From: Deltaproteobacteria bacterium
Lineage (GTDB): Bacteria; Desulfobacterota; Desulfarculia; Adiutricales; Adiutricaceae
Reading direction: 5' to 3'
Length of the DNA stretch: 39,604 nt
Assembly (NCBI GenBank): GCA_031279515.1
Contig: JAITII010000041.1
Coordinates: 1 to 39,604, forward strand
A model generated the notes under the pieces. It had not been told where the DNA came from and did not search any database. It was given only the letters and a program-made list of their open reading frames with translations. Position 1 is the first letter of the stretch; every line of letters begins with the position of its first letter. Shown piece after piece: positions 30,384 to 38,190 of the stretch. The position numbers were made by a program, and so were the translations under genes.

Positions 30384-32576
30384 ATGGCTGAATCCCTAAC
30401 CGAGAAATTTGTGCATGGAGAGGTGGGAGATCCTTTTACTGTACTGGGGGCAAGACCACAGTGGAAAAATGGCAAGTCCGCGGTACTCTTTCGGGTATAC
30501 GTGCCAGATGCCAAAAAGGTTACAGTGCACCTTCCCTCTGAAGAGCTTTCTCTTTTACCCATAGATGAGAAATTGGACCCTGGTCTCTTTGAAGGCTACC
30601 ACTTCGGAGACTACGACTATAACCCCTACAGGGTGAGCGTGGAATACAAGAGCCTGGGACATAAGTCTTCCTTTTACGATGCCTATAGCTTTCTACCAGT
30701 CATAGGGGAACTGGACCTCTTTTTATGGAACGAGGGCAACCATTACCGTGCCTATGAGAAACTGGGGGCCCACCCCATGGTCCACCAGGGGGTAAATGGA
30801 GTCCTCTTTGCAGTTTGGGCACCTTCTGCCAAGAAGGTGGCCCTGGTGGGAGACAGGAATTTCTGGGATGGCAGGCGCCTCCAGATGCGGCCCCGGGGTT
30901 CTTCTGGGGTCTGGGAGATCTTTGCGCCCCATTTCACCGAAGGGGACCTCTATAAGTTTGAGGTAACTACCCAGGAAGATACTATCCTCATCAAGTCTGA
31001 CCCCTTTGGCTTCCATATGGAGCAAAGGCCTAAGACGGCCTCCATAGTTTACGGATTAAACCATTACAATTGGGCCGACGAGGGTTGGCTTCAGTACAGG
31101 CCCAAGGCGGATTTTTTGCATAAGCCTTTAAGTATCTACGAGGTCCATATTGGCTCCTGGAAGCGCAATGAGGACGGGAGCTGGAAGACTTATCGCCAGC
31201 TGGCAACTGAGCTGGTAAATTACCTAGGCGAGATGGGTTTTAACTGGGTAGAGTTCATGCCCTTAGCTGAACACCCCTTTGACGCCTCCTGGGGTTACCA
31301 GGTTTCGGGGTATTATGCCGTAACCTCCCGCTTTGGGGACCCGGATGATTTCCGATACCTGGTGGATAAGCTCCACCAGGCGGGGATAGGTGTCATCATG
31401 GACTGGGTACCAGCCCATTTTCCCCGGGATGCCTTTGCCCTGGAGTACTTTGACGGCACCCATCTCTTTGAGCACAAGGACCCCCGCCAGGGGGAGCACA
31501 CAGATTGGGGTACCCTGGTATTTAACTATGGCCGCAATGAGGTGAAAAACTTCCTGGTGGCCAATGCCCTCTTTTGGGTAGACGAGTTTCACGTGGACGC
31601 CCTGCGGGTGGATGCCGTGGCATCCATGCTCTACCTGGACTATTCCCGCAAAGAGGGGGAATGGATCCCCAACCGCTACGGCGGTAGGGAAAACCTTGAG
31701 GCCCTGGAGCTAATTAAGACCCTAAATACCAAGCTCTATGAGCTCTTTCCCGGGGCCATGACCATTGCCGAGGAATCCACTGCGTTTCCGGCAATAACAA
31801 GACCCGTACACCTAGGGGGACTGGGCTTCATGTTCAAGTGGAACATGGGCTGGATGCACGATATGCTGGACTTTATGTCCAAGGACCCCATCTATCGCCG
31901 CTACAATATGGAGCGGCTCACCTTTGCGCTCCTCTATGCCTTCCACGAGAACTTTATCCTCCCCCTGTCCCACGATGAGGTGGTCTATGGCAAAAAATCC
32001 TTATGGGACAAGATGCCAGGGGACTATGGCCAGAAATGCGCCAATTTGCGGCTCCTCTTGGGCTATATGTTCGGAGAGCCGGGGAAAAAGCTCCTCTTTA
32101 TGGGCGGGGAGTTTGGCCAGATGTACGAGTGGGACCACAATGCCTCTTTGGCCTGGAATCTTTTGGAGAACCCTTACCACGCCAAGATCCAGACCTTTAT
32201 GCGGGATTTGAACAAACTATATCTTTCCCAGCCGGCCCTCTATCAAATGGATTATGATTGGCGCGGTTTTGAGTGGGTAGATTTTAGGGATTCGGATTCA
32301 ACAGTCATTAGTTTTCTGCGCCATGCGGCGGATCCCAATGACAACATCTTTTTTGTGTTTAATTTCACCCCGGTAGTAAGGGAGAACTATCGCATCGGGG
32401 TGCCAAGTAGCGGCTTTTGGAAGGAACTCATTAATTCCGACTCGGAAATCTATGGGGGCTCCAACTTTGGCTTGGGCGGAGGCCGGATGGCCGAGCCCAT
32501 TAAGAGCCATGGCCGAGACTATAGCCTTAACCTCACCTTGCCGCCTCTGGGTTTTATTGCCCTGAAGCGTTCTTAA
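30384..32576 (+). CDS. glgB: 1,4-alpha-glucan branching enzyme
   Basis: The enzyme transfers alpha-1,4-glucan segments to alpha-1,6 branches in glycogen. I chose the ATG at 30384 (730 residues), preceded by GGGGGG; a TTG at 30339 has no site. Two N-terminal beta domains (the second a CBM48 with VLFAVWAPSAKKVALVGD.N.WDG) precede the GH13 barrel. Landmarks are YEVHIGSWKR, MDWVPAHFPRD, the nucleophile Asp in DALRVDAVASMLY (about 410), the acid Glu in TIAEES (about 462) and the third Asp in LSHDEVVYGK (about 530). It partners with glgC, 24 kb away. The downstream EFR1 gene begins about 80 bases after its stop. Confidence 0.97.
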   Translation: MAESLTEKFVHGEVGDPFTVLGARPQWKNGKSAVLFRVYVPDAKKVTVHLPSEELSLLPIDEKLDPGLFEGYHFGDYDYNPYRVSVEYKSLGHKSSFYDAYSFLPVIGELDLFLWNEGNHYRAYEKLGAHPMVHQGVNGVLFAVWAPSAKKVALVGDRNFWDGRRLQMRPRGSSGVWEIFAPHFTEGDLYKFEVTTQEDTILIKSDPFGFHMEQRPKTASIVYGLNHYNWADEGWLQYRPKADFLHKPLSIYEVHIGSWKRNEDGSWKTYRQLATELVNYLGEMGFNWVEFMPLAEHPFDASWGYQVSGYYAVTSRFGDPDDFRYLVDKLHQAGIGVIMDWVPAHFPRDAFALEYFDGTHLFEHKDPRQGEHTDWGTLVFNYGRNEVKNFLVANALFWVDEFHVDALRVDAVASMLYLDYSRKEGEWIPNRYGGRENLEALELIKTLNTKLYELFPGAMTIAEESTAFPAITRPVHLGGLGFMFKWNMGWMHDMLDFMSKDPIYRRYNMERLTFALLYAFHENFILPLSHDEVVYGKKSLWDKMPGDYGQKCANLRLLLGYMFGEPGKKLLFMGGEFGQMYEWDHNASLAWNLLENPYHAKIQTFMRDLNKLYLSQPALYQMDYDWRGFEWVDFRDSDSTVISFLRHAADPNDNIFFVFNFTPVVRENYRIGVPSSGFWKELINSDSEIYGGSNFGLGGGRMAEPIKSHGRDYSLNLTLPPLGFIALKRS

Positions 32577-32655
32577 ATCCCCTTGGAAATCCTCGTGCTT
32601 TTTTGTTTAGCTCACCAAAATTCTCAAGGCACAACTTTATGATTGGAGTATTCTG

Positions 32656-33474
32656 ATGGCGTACCAGGTCATTCGCAATGCCATGGTCTACTTCAGCCCT
32701 ACTGGCTCAGTGCGTGCAATAGCTAAGAGTATCGCCCAAGGAGTGGCGATTAATCCACGGGAGTTTGACCTAACGCTCCCCAATGACCGTGAAAAAAAGG
32801 TCACTTTAGAAGAGGCAGAATTCGTGCTTTTGGCTTTTCCTGTTTATGGAGGCCGTCTTCCCATCCTAGTCCGAGACGCGATAGTTTCCCTCCCCAAGGG
32901 CAATAGGCCCGTGGCAGCCGTGGTTACCTACGGTAATGTGGGCTACGGGGACGCCCTTTTGGAGCTCTACGATCTTTGTATAGACTTAGAGTTCGACGTA
33001 GTAGCTGCCGCAGCCTTTGTGGGAGAACACGCTTACTCCCACGTCTTAGGTCGCAATAGGCCCAATGATGCCGACAGAGAGATGGCGAGGGTCTTTGGGG
33101 TAGGGATCCGCCAGGCCCTTTTTACTGACGGAAATATTAGTCGCGAAAGACTAGCCAAACATTCCAAAGGGGCCTATATGCCCCATCAATTGCCCAGTAA
33201 TTTGAGCTTCCAGTTAAAACCCCGCTCCTGCGATATGTGCCGGATCTGCGTGGTGAACTGCCCAGTGGCAGCCTTTATAGACGGAGATCCCCATAAAATT
33301 GACTTTTCCAAATGCATAGGCTGCGGAGCCTGTATTAAGCTCTGTCCCAATAAGGCCCGCAGATTCACCGATGACGAGTTTTTAGATGATATTGCCCTGA
33401 TGGCTGCCAATAATGCAGACCCCAAAGAGCCGTCCATTTATCTTCCCCCAAACCTACCGGAATATTTCACTTAA
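32656..33474 (+). CDS. EFR1-family flavodoxin/ferredoxin fusion protein
   Basis: The product has 272 residues. The N-terminal flavodoxin-like domain (about 1-160) shows the FMN phosphate loop as YFSPTGSVRAIAKSIA and the LLAFPVYGGRLP loop. The C-terminal 2x[4Fe-4S] ferredoxin region has CDMCRICVVNCP (about 192) and CIGCGACIKLCP (about 220), each a full CxxCxxCxxxCP. EFR1 proteins are predicted cytosolic electron carriers of anaerobes; the partner is unknown. Presence of this low-potential carrier supports an anaerobic lifestyle (inference). Confidence 0.9.
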   Translation: MAYQVIRNAMVYFSPTGSVRAIAKSIAQGVAINPREFDLTLPNDREKKVTLEEAEFVLLAFPVYGGRLPILVRDAIVSLPKGNRPVAAVVTYGNVGYGDALLELYDLCIDLEFDVVAAAAFVGEHAYSHVLGRNRPNDADREMARVFGVGIRQALFTDGNISRERLAKHSKGAYMPHQLPSNLSFQLKPRSCDMCRICVVNCPVAAFIDGDPHKIDFSKCIGCGACIKLCPNKARRFTDDEFLDDIALMAANNADPKEPSIYLPPNLPEYFT

Positions 33475-33782
33475 GTTACAAATATCGCTGTTTATAAGCT
33501 ATCGGTCCATTTTGATAGCCCAAAGGCTTTATGTACTCTTTGCCTTTGATTGCTAAAGACATCACTACTTAAAAACTTTGCGTGTGATTTTACGGGCTTT
33601 AATAGGGTTAATAGGTGAGATAGCTTTGTGTAAAGAAAATCAAGTAAAGTCCTTAAATACTTATGAAAAAAATAAAAAAGAATTTCGCGTAAGTGGAGAG
33701 TATTCCTGTAAAAGCTATTATTTTTTAAGCTTTAAAGGCTGGGATATGCTAGGGGAAAAGTAAAAAAACTATGTGCAATGGG

Positions 33783-33824
33783 GCTAATTGCAGAAGAATT
33801 AGCGCTTTTTAAAAGCGGATTTTT
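33783..33824 (+). terminator. double hairpin with T run downstream of the EFR1 gene
   Basis: GCTAATT (33783-33789) pairs with AATTAGC (33797-33803). Overlapping it, CGCTTT pairs with AAAGCG (33803-33817), followed by GATTTTT. The two stems share a base and could be alternatives. They lie 310 bases after the EFR1 stop, so the assignment is tentative. Confidence 0.3.
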
Positions 33825-33866
33825 GCTTATACATAAAATTTTTATTTGCCTTAAATGTATTATGAC

Positions 33867-33896
33867 CTCTAAGCTGCTCTAAGCTGCTCTAAGGTG
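33867..33896. repeat. three-copy 10-bp tandem repeat
   Basis: CTCTAAGCTG twice, then CTCTAAGGTG. It is non-coding, 64 bases before copy B of the hairpin element. Confidence 0.7.
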
Positions 33897-33959
33897 TGCG
33901 CTAGAGTGCAAATCTTTTTGATTAGGGTTGATGACGAGGTAAAAAGCTTAAAGATTTTT

Positions 33960-34059
33960 AGATGAAAAAAGATATAGAATATTTAGTAGTAATATTGTAA
34001 AACATCGACACTATATTGTATGAAGACTGATATCTCTGGTTATACAGCTCCTTTTTACG
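33960..34059 (+). repeat. interspersed hairpin-forming element, copy B
   Basis: A second copy of the element at 27254-27347, about 100 bases long, with roughly three quarters of positions alike by eye. Shared blocks are AAAAAAGATAT, TAGTAGTAATAT, CTATAT, TGATATCTCT and TCCTTTTTACG. Pairing of the two arms is weaker here than in copy A. It lies about 470 bases upstream of the Lys-rich protein gene, in the same orientation as copy A relative to its downstream gene. Confidence 0.7.
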
Positions 34060-34365
34060 TTGAGATGATGGATAATAGTTTTAAAAATAAGTCTTAAATA
34101 CCATAAAATTTGTAAGCTTTGGATATTCTCAAGATGATTTAATTAATTACATAATGAAATAATGGAAATTTAGAAAATTTTTAAGTAAATATTAGTTTTT
34201 TTGATGCATTAGAGCTAGGTAAAAGGCGGGATAAAGGTCATTAGAGGCCGCTGGCTTGAAGTTTCATTTTTTATTCTTTTTTAGCTTTTTATACAAGAAA
34301 ATTCTAAAGCTCTTAAAAAATTGGCGGTAATTAAGCGGGGCCGAAAGAAAGCGGAGATTTAAAGG

Positions 34366-34393
34366 TGGACTTTATCGGGTCCTTTGATATAAT
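34366..34393 (+). promoter_or_regulatory. extended -10 promoter for the Lys-rich protein gene
   Basis: TGGACT (34366-34371, 4 of 6), a 16-base spacer ending in TGA, and a perfect TATAAT (34388-34393). The TGnTATAAT extended -10 makes up for the weak -35. It lies about 130 bases before the ATG at 34526. Confidence 0.45.
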
Positions 34394-34525
34394 AATAGGC
34401 ATTAGAGAAGGAAATTTACTGCCCTTAGCACTAGCTATACGGCCACTATCCTCTCTTTTTGGGCTGTCTACTTTTTATTAGAATGCCAAAAGCCGATTCA
34501 CTCCCCTTTCCTAAAAAGGCTGGCT

Positions 34526-35458
34526 ATGGATACCAAAGAACCTAAAGAAGCGGACATTACGTTTTCTGGCGCCTCCCAAGGGGATCTAGGCGGGAGCTTA
34601 GAAGAAGCGGAGTCTAAGCCACTTTCTCCTCAGAATAACACTCCTTTAAATCCTGACAAACCGTTTGTAATTAAAAGAAAAAAATTAGTCTCCCCACCTA
34701 GCCAGGTGGAAAAGGCAAAAAAGACTAAAGGAGCTGAAGAGATGCAGCCTGAAAGCGGCAGTAAAGAAGATTCTTTAAAAGATACTCAACTAATGCACAC
34801 TGGGCCGATAAGCGCCCCAAGAAAAAGGGTAGTGCTGCTCAAAGGAAATGATAATCTTTTAAATGAAATCAAAAGTCTAAAAGCCGAGGATGGACCTGTA
34901 CCCAAGAAAAAGGGTAAATACCAGCATAAGCACCCCGCTCAGCCGCCCAAAAGGGTGCGAAAAATCTTAACTAGATCTAACACAGAGATCTTAAAAAAGT
35001 TCGCAGAACTATTAGAACTGGAGAAAAAGCTAGACCCCCAAGCCGCGAAATTGCGCGAGGAAAAGGAGAAAAGGCGCCTGGAGTCACTGGAAGGCTCACC
35101 TTTAATACCGCAGAAGATAAGCAAAAAGGCCCATAGATATTTGAAAAAATACGGGATTATGCCCCCCAGTAAGTATGATCCCCCAGGTACAAAAAAGCTA
35201 CTTAGCTTTAAGCTCCTGTTTAACTATTCTCCCATTGAGGAGATGTCGGACGAGGATGTTATGGCTAATATCCGCCTTTTATTTCTGGCGCATGCTGACC
35301 ATAGGATGCCCAAGACATTGGATAAATTCATAAAATACATGAAAAATAATATGTGTTTTGGCATTTCCGACGAACAGCTGGATCGGGTCATGAAGCTATT
35401 ATTTGAATACAATTACCTTGTACTGGTAAAAGACAGGGTGACCGTTAATATCAGTTAG
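34526..35458 (+). CDS. Lys-rich protein of unknown function with C-terminal winged-helix-like domain
   Basis: The product has 310 residues and no signal peptide. Residues 1-155 are low-complexity and very rich in Lys, Glu, Ser and Pro, probably disordered and nucleic-acid or protein binding. The middle (about 155-215) is a charged helix (LEKKLDPQAAKLREEKEKRR). The last about 95 residues are ordered (LLSFKLLFNYSPIEEMSDEDVMANIRLLFLAH...) and end in a strand-turn-strand (YLVLVKDRVTVNIS) that looks like the wing of a small winged helix. I do not recognise the family. It converges on the ATPase gene of the HerA cassette with only 13 bases between stops; whether it belongs to that system is open. 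Confidence 0.7.
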   Translation: MDTKEPKEADITFSGASQGDLGGSLEEAESKPLSPQNNTPLNPDKPFVIKRKKLVSPPSQVEKAKKTKGAEEMQPESGSKEDSLKDTQLMHTGPISAPRKRVVLLKGNDNLLNEIKSLKAEDGPVPKKKGKYQHKHPAQPPKRVRKILTRSNTEILKKFAELLELEKKLDPQAAKLREEKEKRRLESLEGSPLIPQKISKKAHRYLKKYGIMPPSKYDPPGTKKLLSFKLLFNYSPIEEMSDEDVMANIRLLFLAHADHRMPKTLDKFIKYMKNNMCFGISDEQLDRVMKLLFEYNYLVLVKDRVTVNIS

Positions 35459-35471
35459 GGGCACTTAATAC

Positions 35472-37325
35472 TTAATGGTCTTTACCTTTAAACCAGGCCA
35501 GCTGCTTAATTAAAAAACTTAAGCGGTTTGTAGGATGGGTTGACTTGGCCCAGCTTGGCCAGGTTTGTGGAAACTCAGAGCCAATGGTAAAAATGGCCTT
35601 TAAGGCGGCTAAGTCTTTGTTTGTGGGGCAAATAGTAGTGCCCCCTTTTTGCATAAAGTCTGAAATGTTTTCCAGGGTTACTTTGCCTTTTGGCGGAAGA
35701 GTGAAACGAATGATAGCTAGCCGTTTTGTCTTGTCACCTTCGCTAATTCCTGACGAGACAACGGCTTTTTTTAGCCGGCTGGTAAAGGCGCGTGAATCTT
35801 TATGAAGTATAACCCATAGAGATAATGTGCGGCGTGTAACATCATTTACCAAGTATTGCATGATGACGTGGGCGATGGGATTTTTAAGCTTACTACCAGG
35901 GTCCCTTTTGAAGACTATTTCCACGTTTTGAGGGAGATTACTTTCTTCATGTTTAAGGCATTGCGCCAGATAAATTAAAAGATCCTGCCACAGTGATTCA
36001 TTTTCTTCAGCTTTATATTTGTCTATATTCTCATCCAATAAGAGCTGGTCGTATCGCTCGCTTATTTGAGGATCAATAATGTCAATAGCATCGTTACTTG
36101 TCCACTCTATAGCTTTATTTGAGGAAATACAATTTGAAATATGCCTTGCACATTCTCTTAAAATGGTCCTGGGGAATGCCCCCTCCATAGATGAGAAAAA
36201 TATTGGAGGAAAAGGATAGTTTTCATACGGGGGAACAAAACCCTTTTCTTGGTAAGCTGTTTTAATTCTCACACTTACTATTCGCTCTACAATGTCTTTG
36301 TCTTTTATTGGTTCTAAGGTAATTATTTTATCATAAAGCTTTTCGGGAGGTATTTTTAGATAGTGATTCAAAGATTCCCAGGCGTCGCTTAAAGCTGCTA
36401 TGACAATCAATGTTTTTTGTGAATTTGTCCTAAGAGATAAGAGGAAATTATTTATTTTTTCTGCGTTTTTACCAAAATAGCCTATTTCTGGGAGTTGTTC
36501 AAGAGGGTTTAGAGAATCACCTCTAACATAATTCACCATTAAGGCATCTAGCTGATCGATAGCCACTAAGGAAAAGCCATTATTTAATGACATTAGCCAA
36601 TTCAATCCCATATAAAGATCCTTGGGAGCCATGGTGTTTTGTCCCAGGTGAAACTGTTTTGAGATATCTTCATCTATTTGAAGGCTTTGGAACCAGTTAT
36701 TAGCAGCATACTTGGAATCAATATCGTCTAAAACTAGAAGAAAGAGGGCGCGGATAATGTCTTTATATTTGCTTATTTCATTCGGAAAAATAGATTCTAG
36801 ATTGGTCAAGACTTTTGTAACAGCTCCGATATATTTTGAAATGGGTGAACCGTTTATCCAATCATAGAGCATTGTTAAGCTGGGAGGATGGTTGAAATTA
36901 GTCATGCTCAAGATATTAAAAAGAAGCCTTAATATTTGAGGTAGCTTATTTTCGTCATCGTTTAAAAGGCAATTAATCACAGATTCGTTTAGTCTTAGAT
37001 AATTGTCTTCATCAATCAAGGAAGAAAGTTCAGAGATGATAAAAAAGCCATTTCTTTCTATCGTTTTGGCGTATAAATGGGAAAGGAGGAATGTCTTTCC
37101 TGAGCCTGCTTGTCCAATCAAAGGAATAATAGGGGGAGATGCCTTAACTTTTGATATGGAATACTCTTTTATAATTTTGGCAAGCTTATTTCTAACGTTG
37201 GCATGGATCTGTGGTACTTCAAATCTTACTTTGTTCATAACTTCAGTGGGAATGGTGGCTGATTGAAAATCAATCATACACATAGCATCCAGAGCTAAAC
37301 GATTATTTTGAGGATCGGTTAACAT
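35472..37325 (-). CDS. AAA-type (ORC/STAND-like) P-loop ATPase of the HerA cassette
   Basis: The product has 617 residues, cytosolic. Walker A is GQAGSGKT (71-78), Walker B is FSLVAIDQLDAL (251-262, with Asp-Gln in place of the usual Asp-Glu), and sensor 1 is TLIVIAALSDAW (305-316). A C-terminal lid follows with FPRTILRECARHI (384-396), a helix pattern like that of ORC/Cdc6 and related ATPases. Residues about 420-617 are a further domain of unknown type. The gene is clearly AT-richer than the core genes. It is third in the minus-strand set after the HerA-type and winged-helix genes, with a 97-base gap. The ATG at 37325 lacks a clear ribosome binding site; a later Met (residue 15) is possible. 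Function unknown. Confidence 0.8.
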   Translation of the reverse strand: MLTDPQNNRLALDAMCMIDFQSATIPTEVMNKVRFEVPQIHANVRNKLAKIIKEYSISKVKASPPIIPLIGQAGSGKTFLLSHLYAKTIERNGFFIISELSSLIDEDNYLRLNESVINCLLNDDENKLPQILRLLFNILSMTNFNHPPSLTMLYDWINGSPISKYIGAVTKVLTNLESIFPNEISKYKDIIRALFLLVLDDIDSKYAANNWFQSLQIDEDISKQFHLGQNTMAPKDLYMGLNWLMSLNNGFSLVAIDQLDALMVNYVRGDSLNPLEQLPEIGYFGKNAEKINNFLLSLRTNSQKTLIVIAALSDAWESLNHYLKIPPEKLYDKIITLEPIKDKDIVERIVSVRIKTAYQEKGFVPPYENYPFPPIFFSSMEGAFPRTILRECARHISNCISSNKAIEWTSNDAIDIIDPQISERYDQLLLDENIDKYKAEENESLWQDLLIYLAQCLKHEESNLPQNVEIVFKRDPGSKLKNPIAHVIMQYLVNDVTRRTLSLWVILHKDSRAFTSRLKKAVVSSGISEGDKTKRLAIIRFTLPPKGKVTLENISDFMQKGGTTICPTNKDLAALKAIFTIGSEFPQTWPSWAKSTHPTNRLSFLIKQLAWFKGKDH

Positions 37326-37422
37326 TGAAGTATAATAGCTGAATATACAAGAGATTGCTTAAAACTCCATGTATGATTTTAGCAGCTAAACATTCCTTTA
37401 TGAGATTTGTTGCCAGATTGGC

Positions 37423-38085
37423 CTATTGTAAATAAAAAAGGTGCTTGGGTTCGCCGGCTATTATGATGGCCGCCTCCGCGTCTTCAGGAGTCACCAATTC
37501 CGGGGTGTCATAACGGAAAAGTACCAGACTATGCTGTCGTTGAAGTTCTAAAAGTAGTTTGTCCATGTGGTTGCGACTATACTGTGGGAGGTTCTTCCTT
37601 ATATCAGAAAGGCGAAGGGCTCCACCTGCCGTTTGGAGATTCCTACGAATAATTTTTATATCTTTTAATAGTTCAGCTGCTGTAAGCTGTGGTTGAGATG
37701 ATATTGGTTCCAGTCCAAAAAGCTGGGCAAGCTTAATATTTTTGATCTGGACATAAGATGAGAGTCTACGCAAAAGCCTTCCCATGATCAAACCAGAATT
37801 TGGTGATTTGGGATTTTTAGGAAGGTCTATATTTTTCTGTAGATATTCCCAGCCTAAGTCAGTGAGTTGCAGCTTTAATTTCTCTCGTAAGAGCTTCCCG
37901 TCTACCTCTTCTTTCATTTTGTTTTCTGTGATGAGCTTAAGCTGAATCAGAGGTTCTCTGTGTGTATGAAATTTATATTCTGGGTGTGTTAAATACTTTA
38001 AAAATTCACCACCGCCTCTGGAAAGAAGATCCCATAATAGTAATGTTTGCATAGGTTGAAGTTGTTCTGGAGTTGGTATTGCCAT
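37423..38085 (-). CDS. winged-helix-like protein of the HerA cassette
   Basis: The product has 220 residues and is soluble. The N-terminal part (about 12-85) reads as a winged helix: TLLLWDLLSRGGGEFLKYL, REPLIQLKLITENK, then LKLQLTDLGWEYL as wing and end helix. The C-terminal part (about 145-220) looks like a second one (IRKNLPQYSRNHMDKLLLELQRQHSLVLFRYDTPELVTPEDAEAAI). AAGGGA seven bases before the ATG supports the start. Neighbouring ATPase genes lie about 100 bases on either side, all in one direction. It may be the DNA-binding or adaptor subunit of the ATPases, or their regulator. Family not recognised. Confidence 0.75.
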   Translation of the reverse strand: MAIPTPEQLQPMQTLLLWDLLSRGGGEFLKYLTHPEYKFHTHREPLIQLKLITENKMKEEVDGKLLREKLKLQLTDLGWEYLQKNIDLPKNPKSPNSGLIMGRLLRRLSSYVQIKNIKLAQLFGLEPISSQPQLTAAELLKDIKIIRRNLQTAGGALRLSDIRKNLPQYSRNHMDKLLLELQRQHSLVLFRYDTPELVTPEDAEAAIIIAGEPKHLFYLQ

Positions 38086-38190
38086 ATTAAATCCCTTTAA
38101 AAAAAATATATTGAAATGAGTTTAAAAAAGCTATAATTTGTACATGTGAGGCAAAATTGATTAAATGTAACAAAAAAACTGATTGCAATC

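Larger units (their letters stand above)
33475..34525. other. 1-kb AT-rich spacer with hairpins, repeats and a promoter
   Basis: No convincing gene. A 61-codon frame at 33578-33763 needs a TTG start without a ribosome binding site. The stretch holds hairpins at 33498-33519 (GCTATC/GATAGC) and 33783-33803 (GCTAATT/AATTAGC), with an adjoining CGCTTT/AAAGCG stem and T5, which may end the EFR1 transcript. It also holds a threefold 10-bp repeat (33867-33896), copy B of the hairpin element (33960-34059) and an extended -10 promoter at 34366-34393. Confidence 0.45.

Noticed and set aside
33578-33763. 61-codon plus-strand frame after the EFR1 gene
   Set aside because: It needs a TTG start with no Shine-Dalgarno sequence, and codon content looks like random AT-rich DNA.
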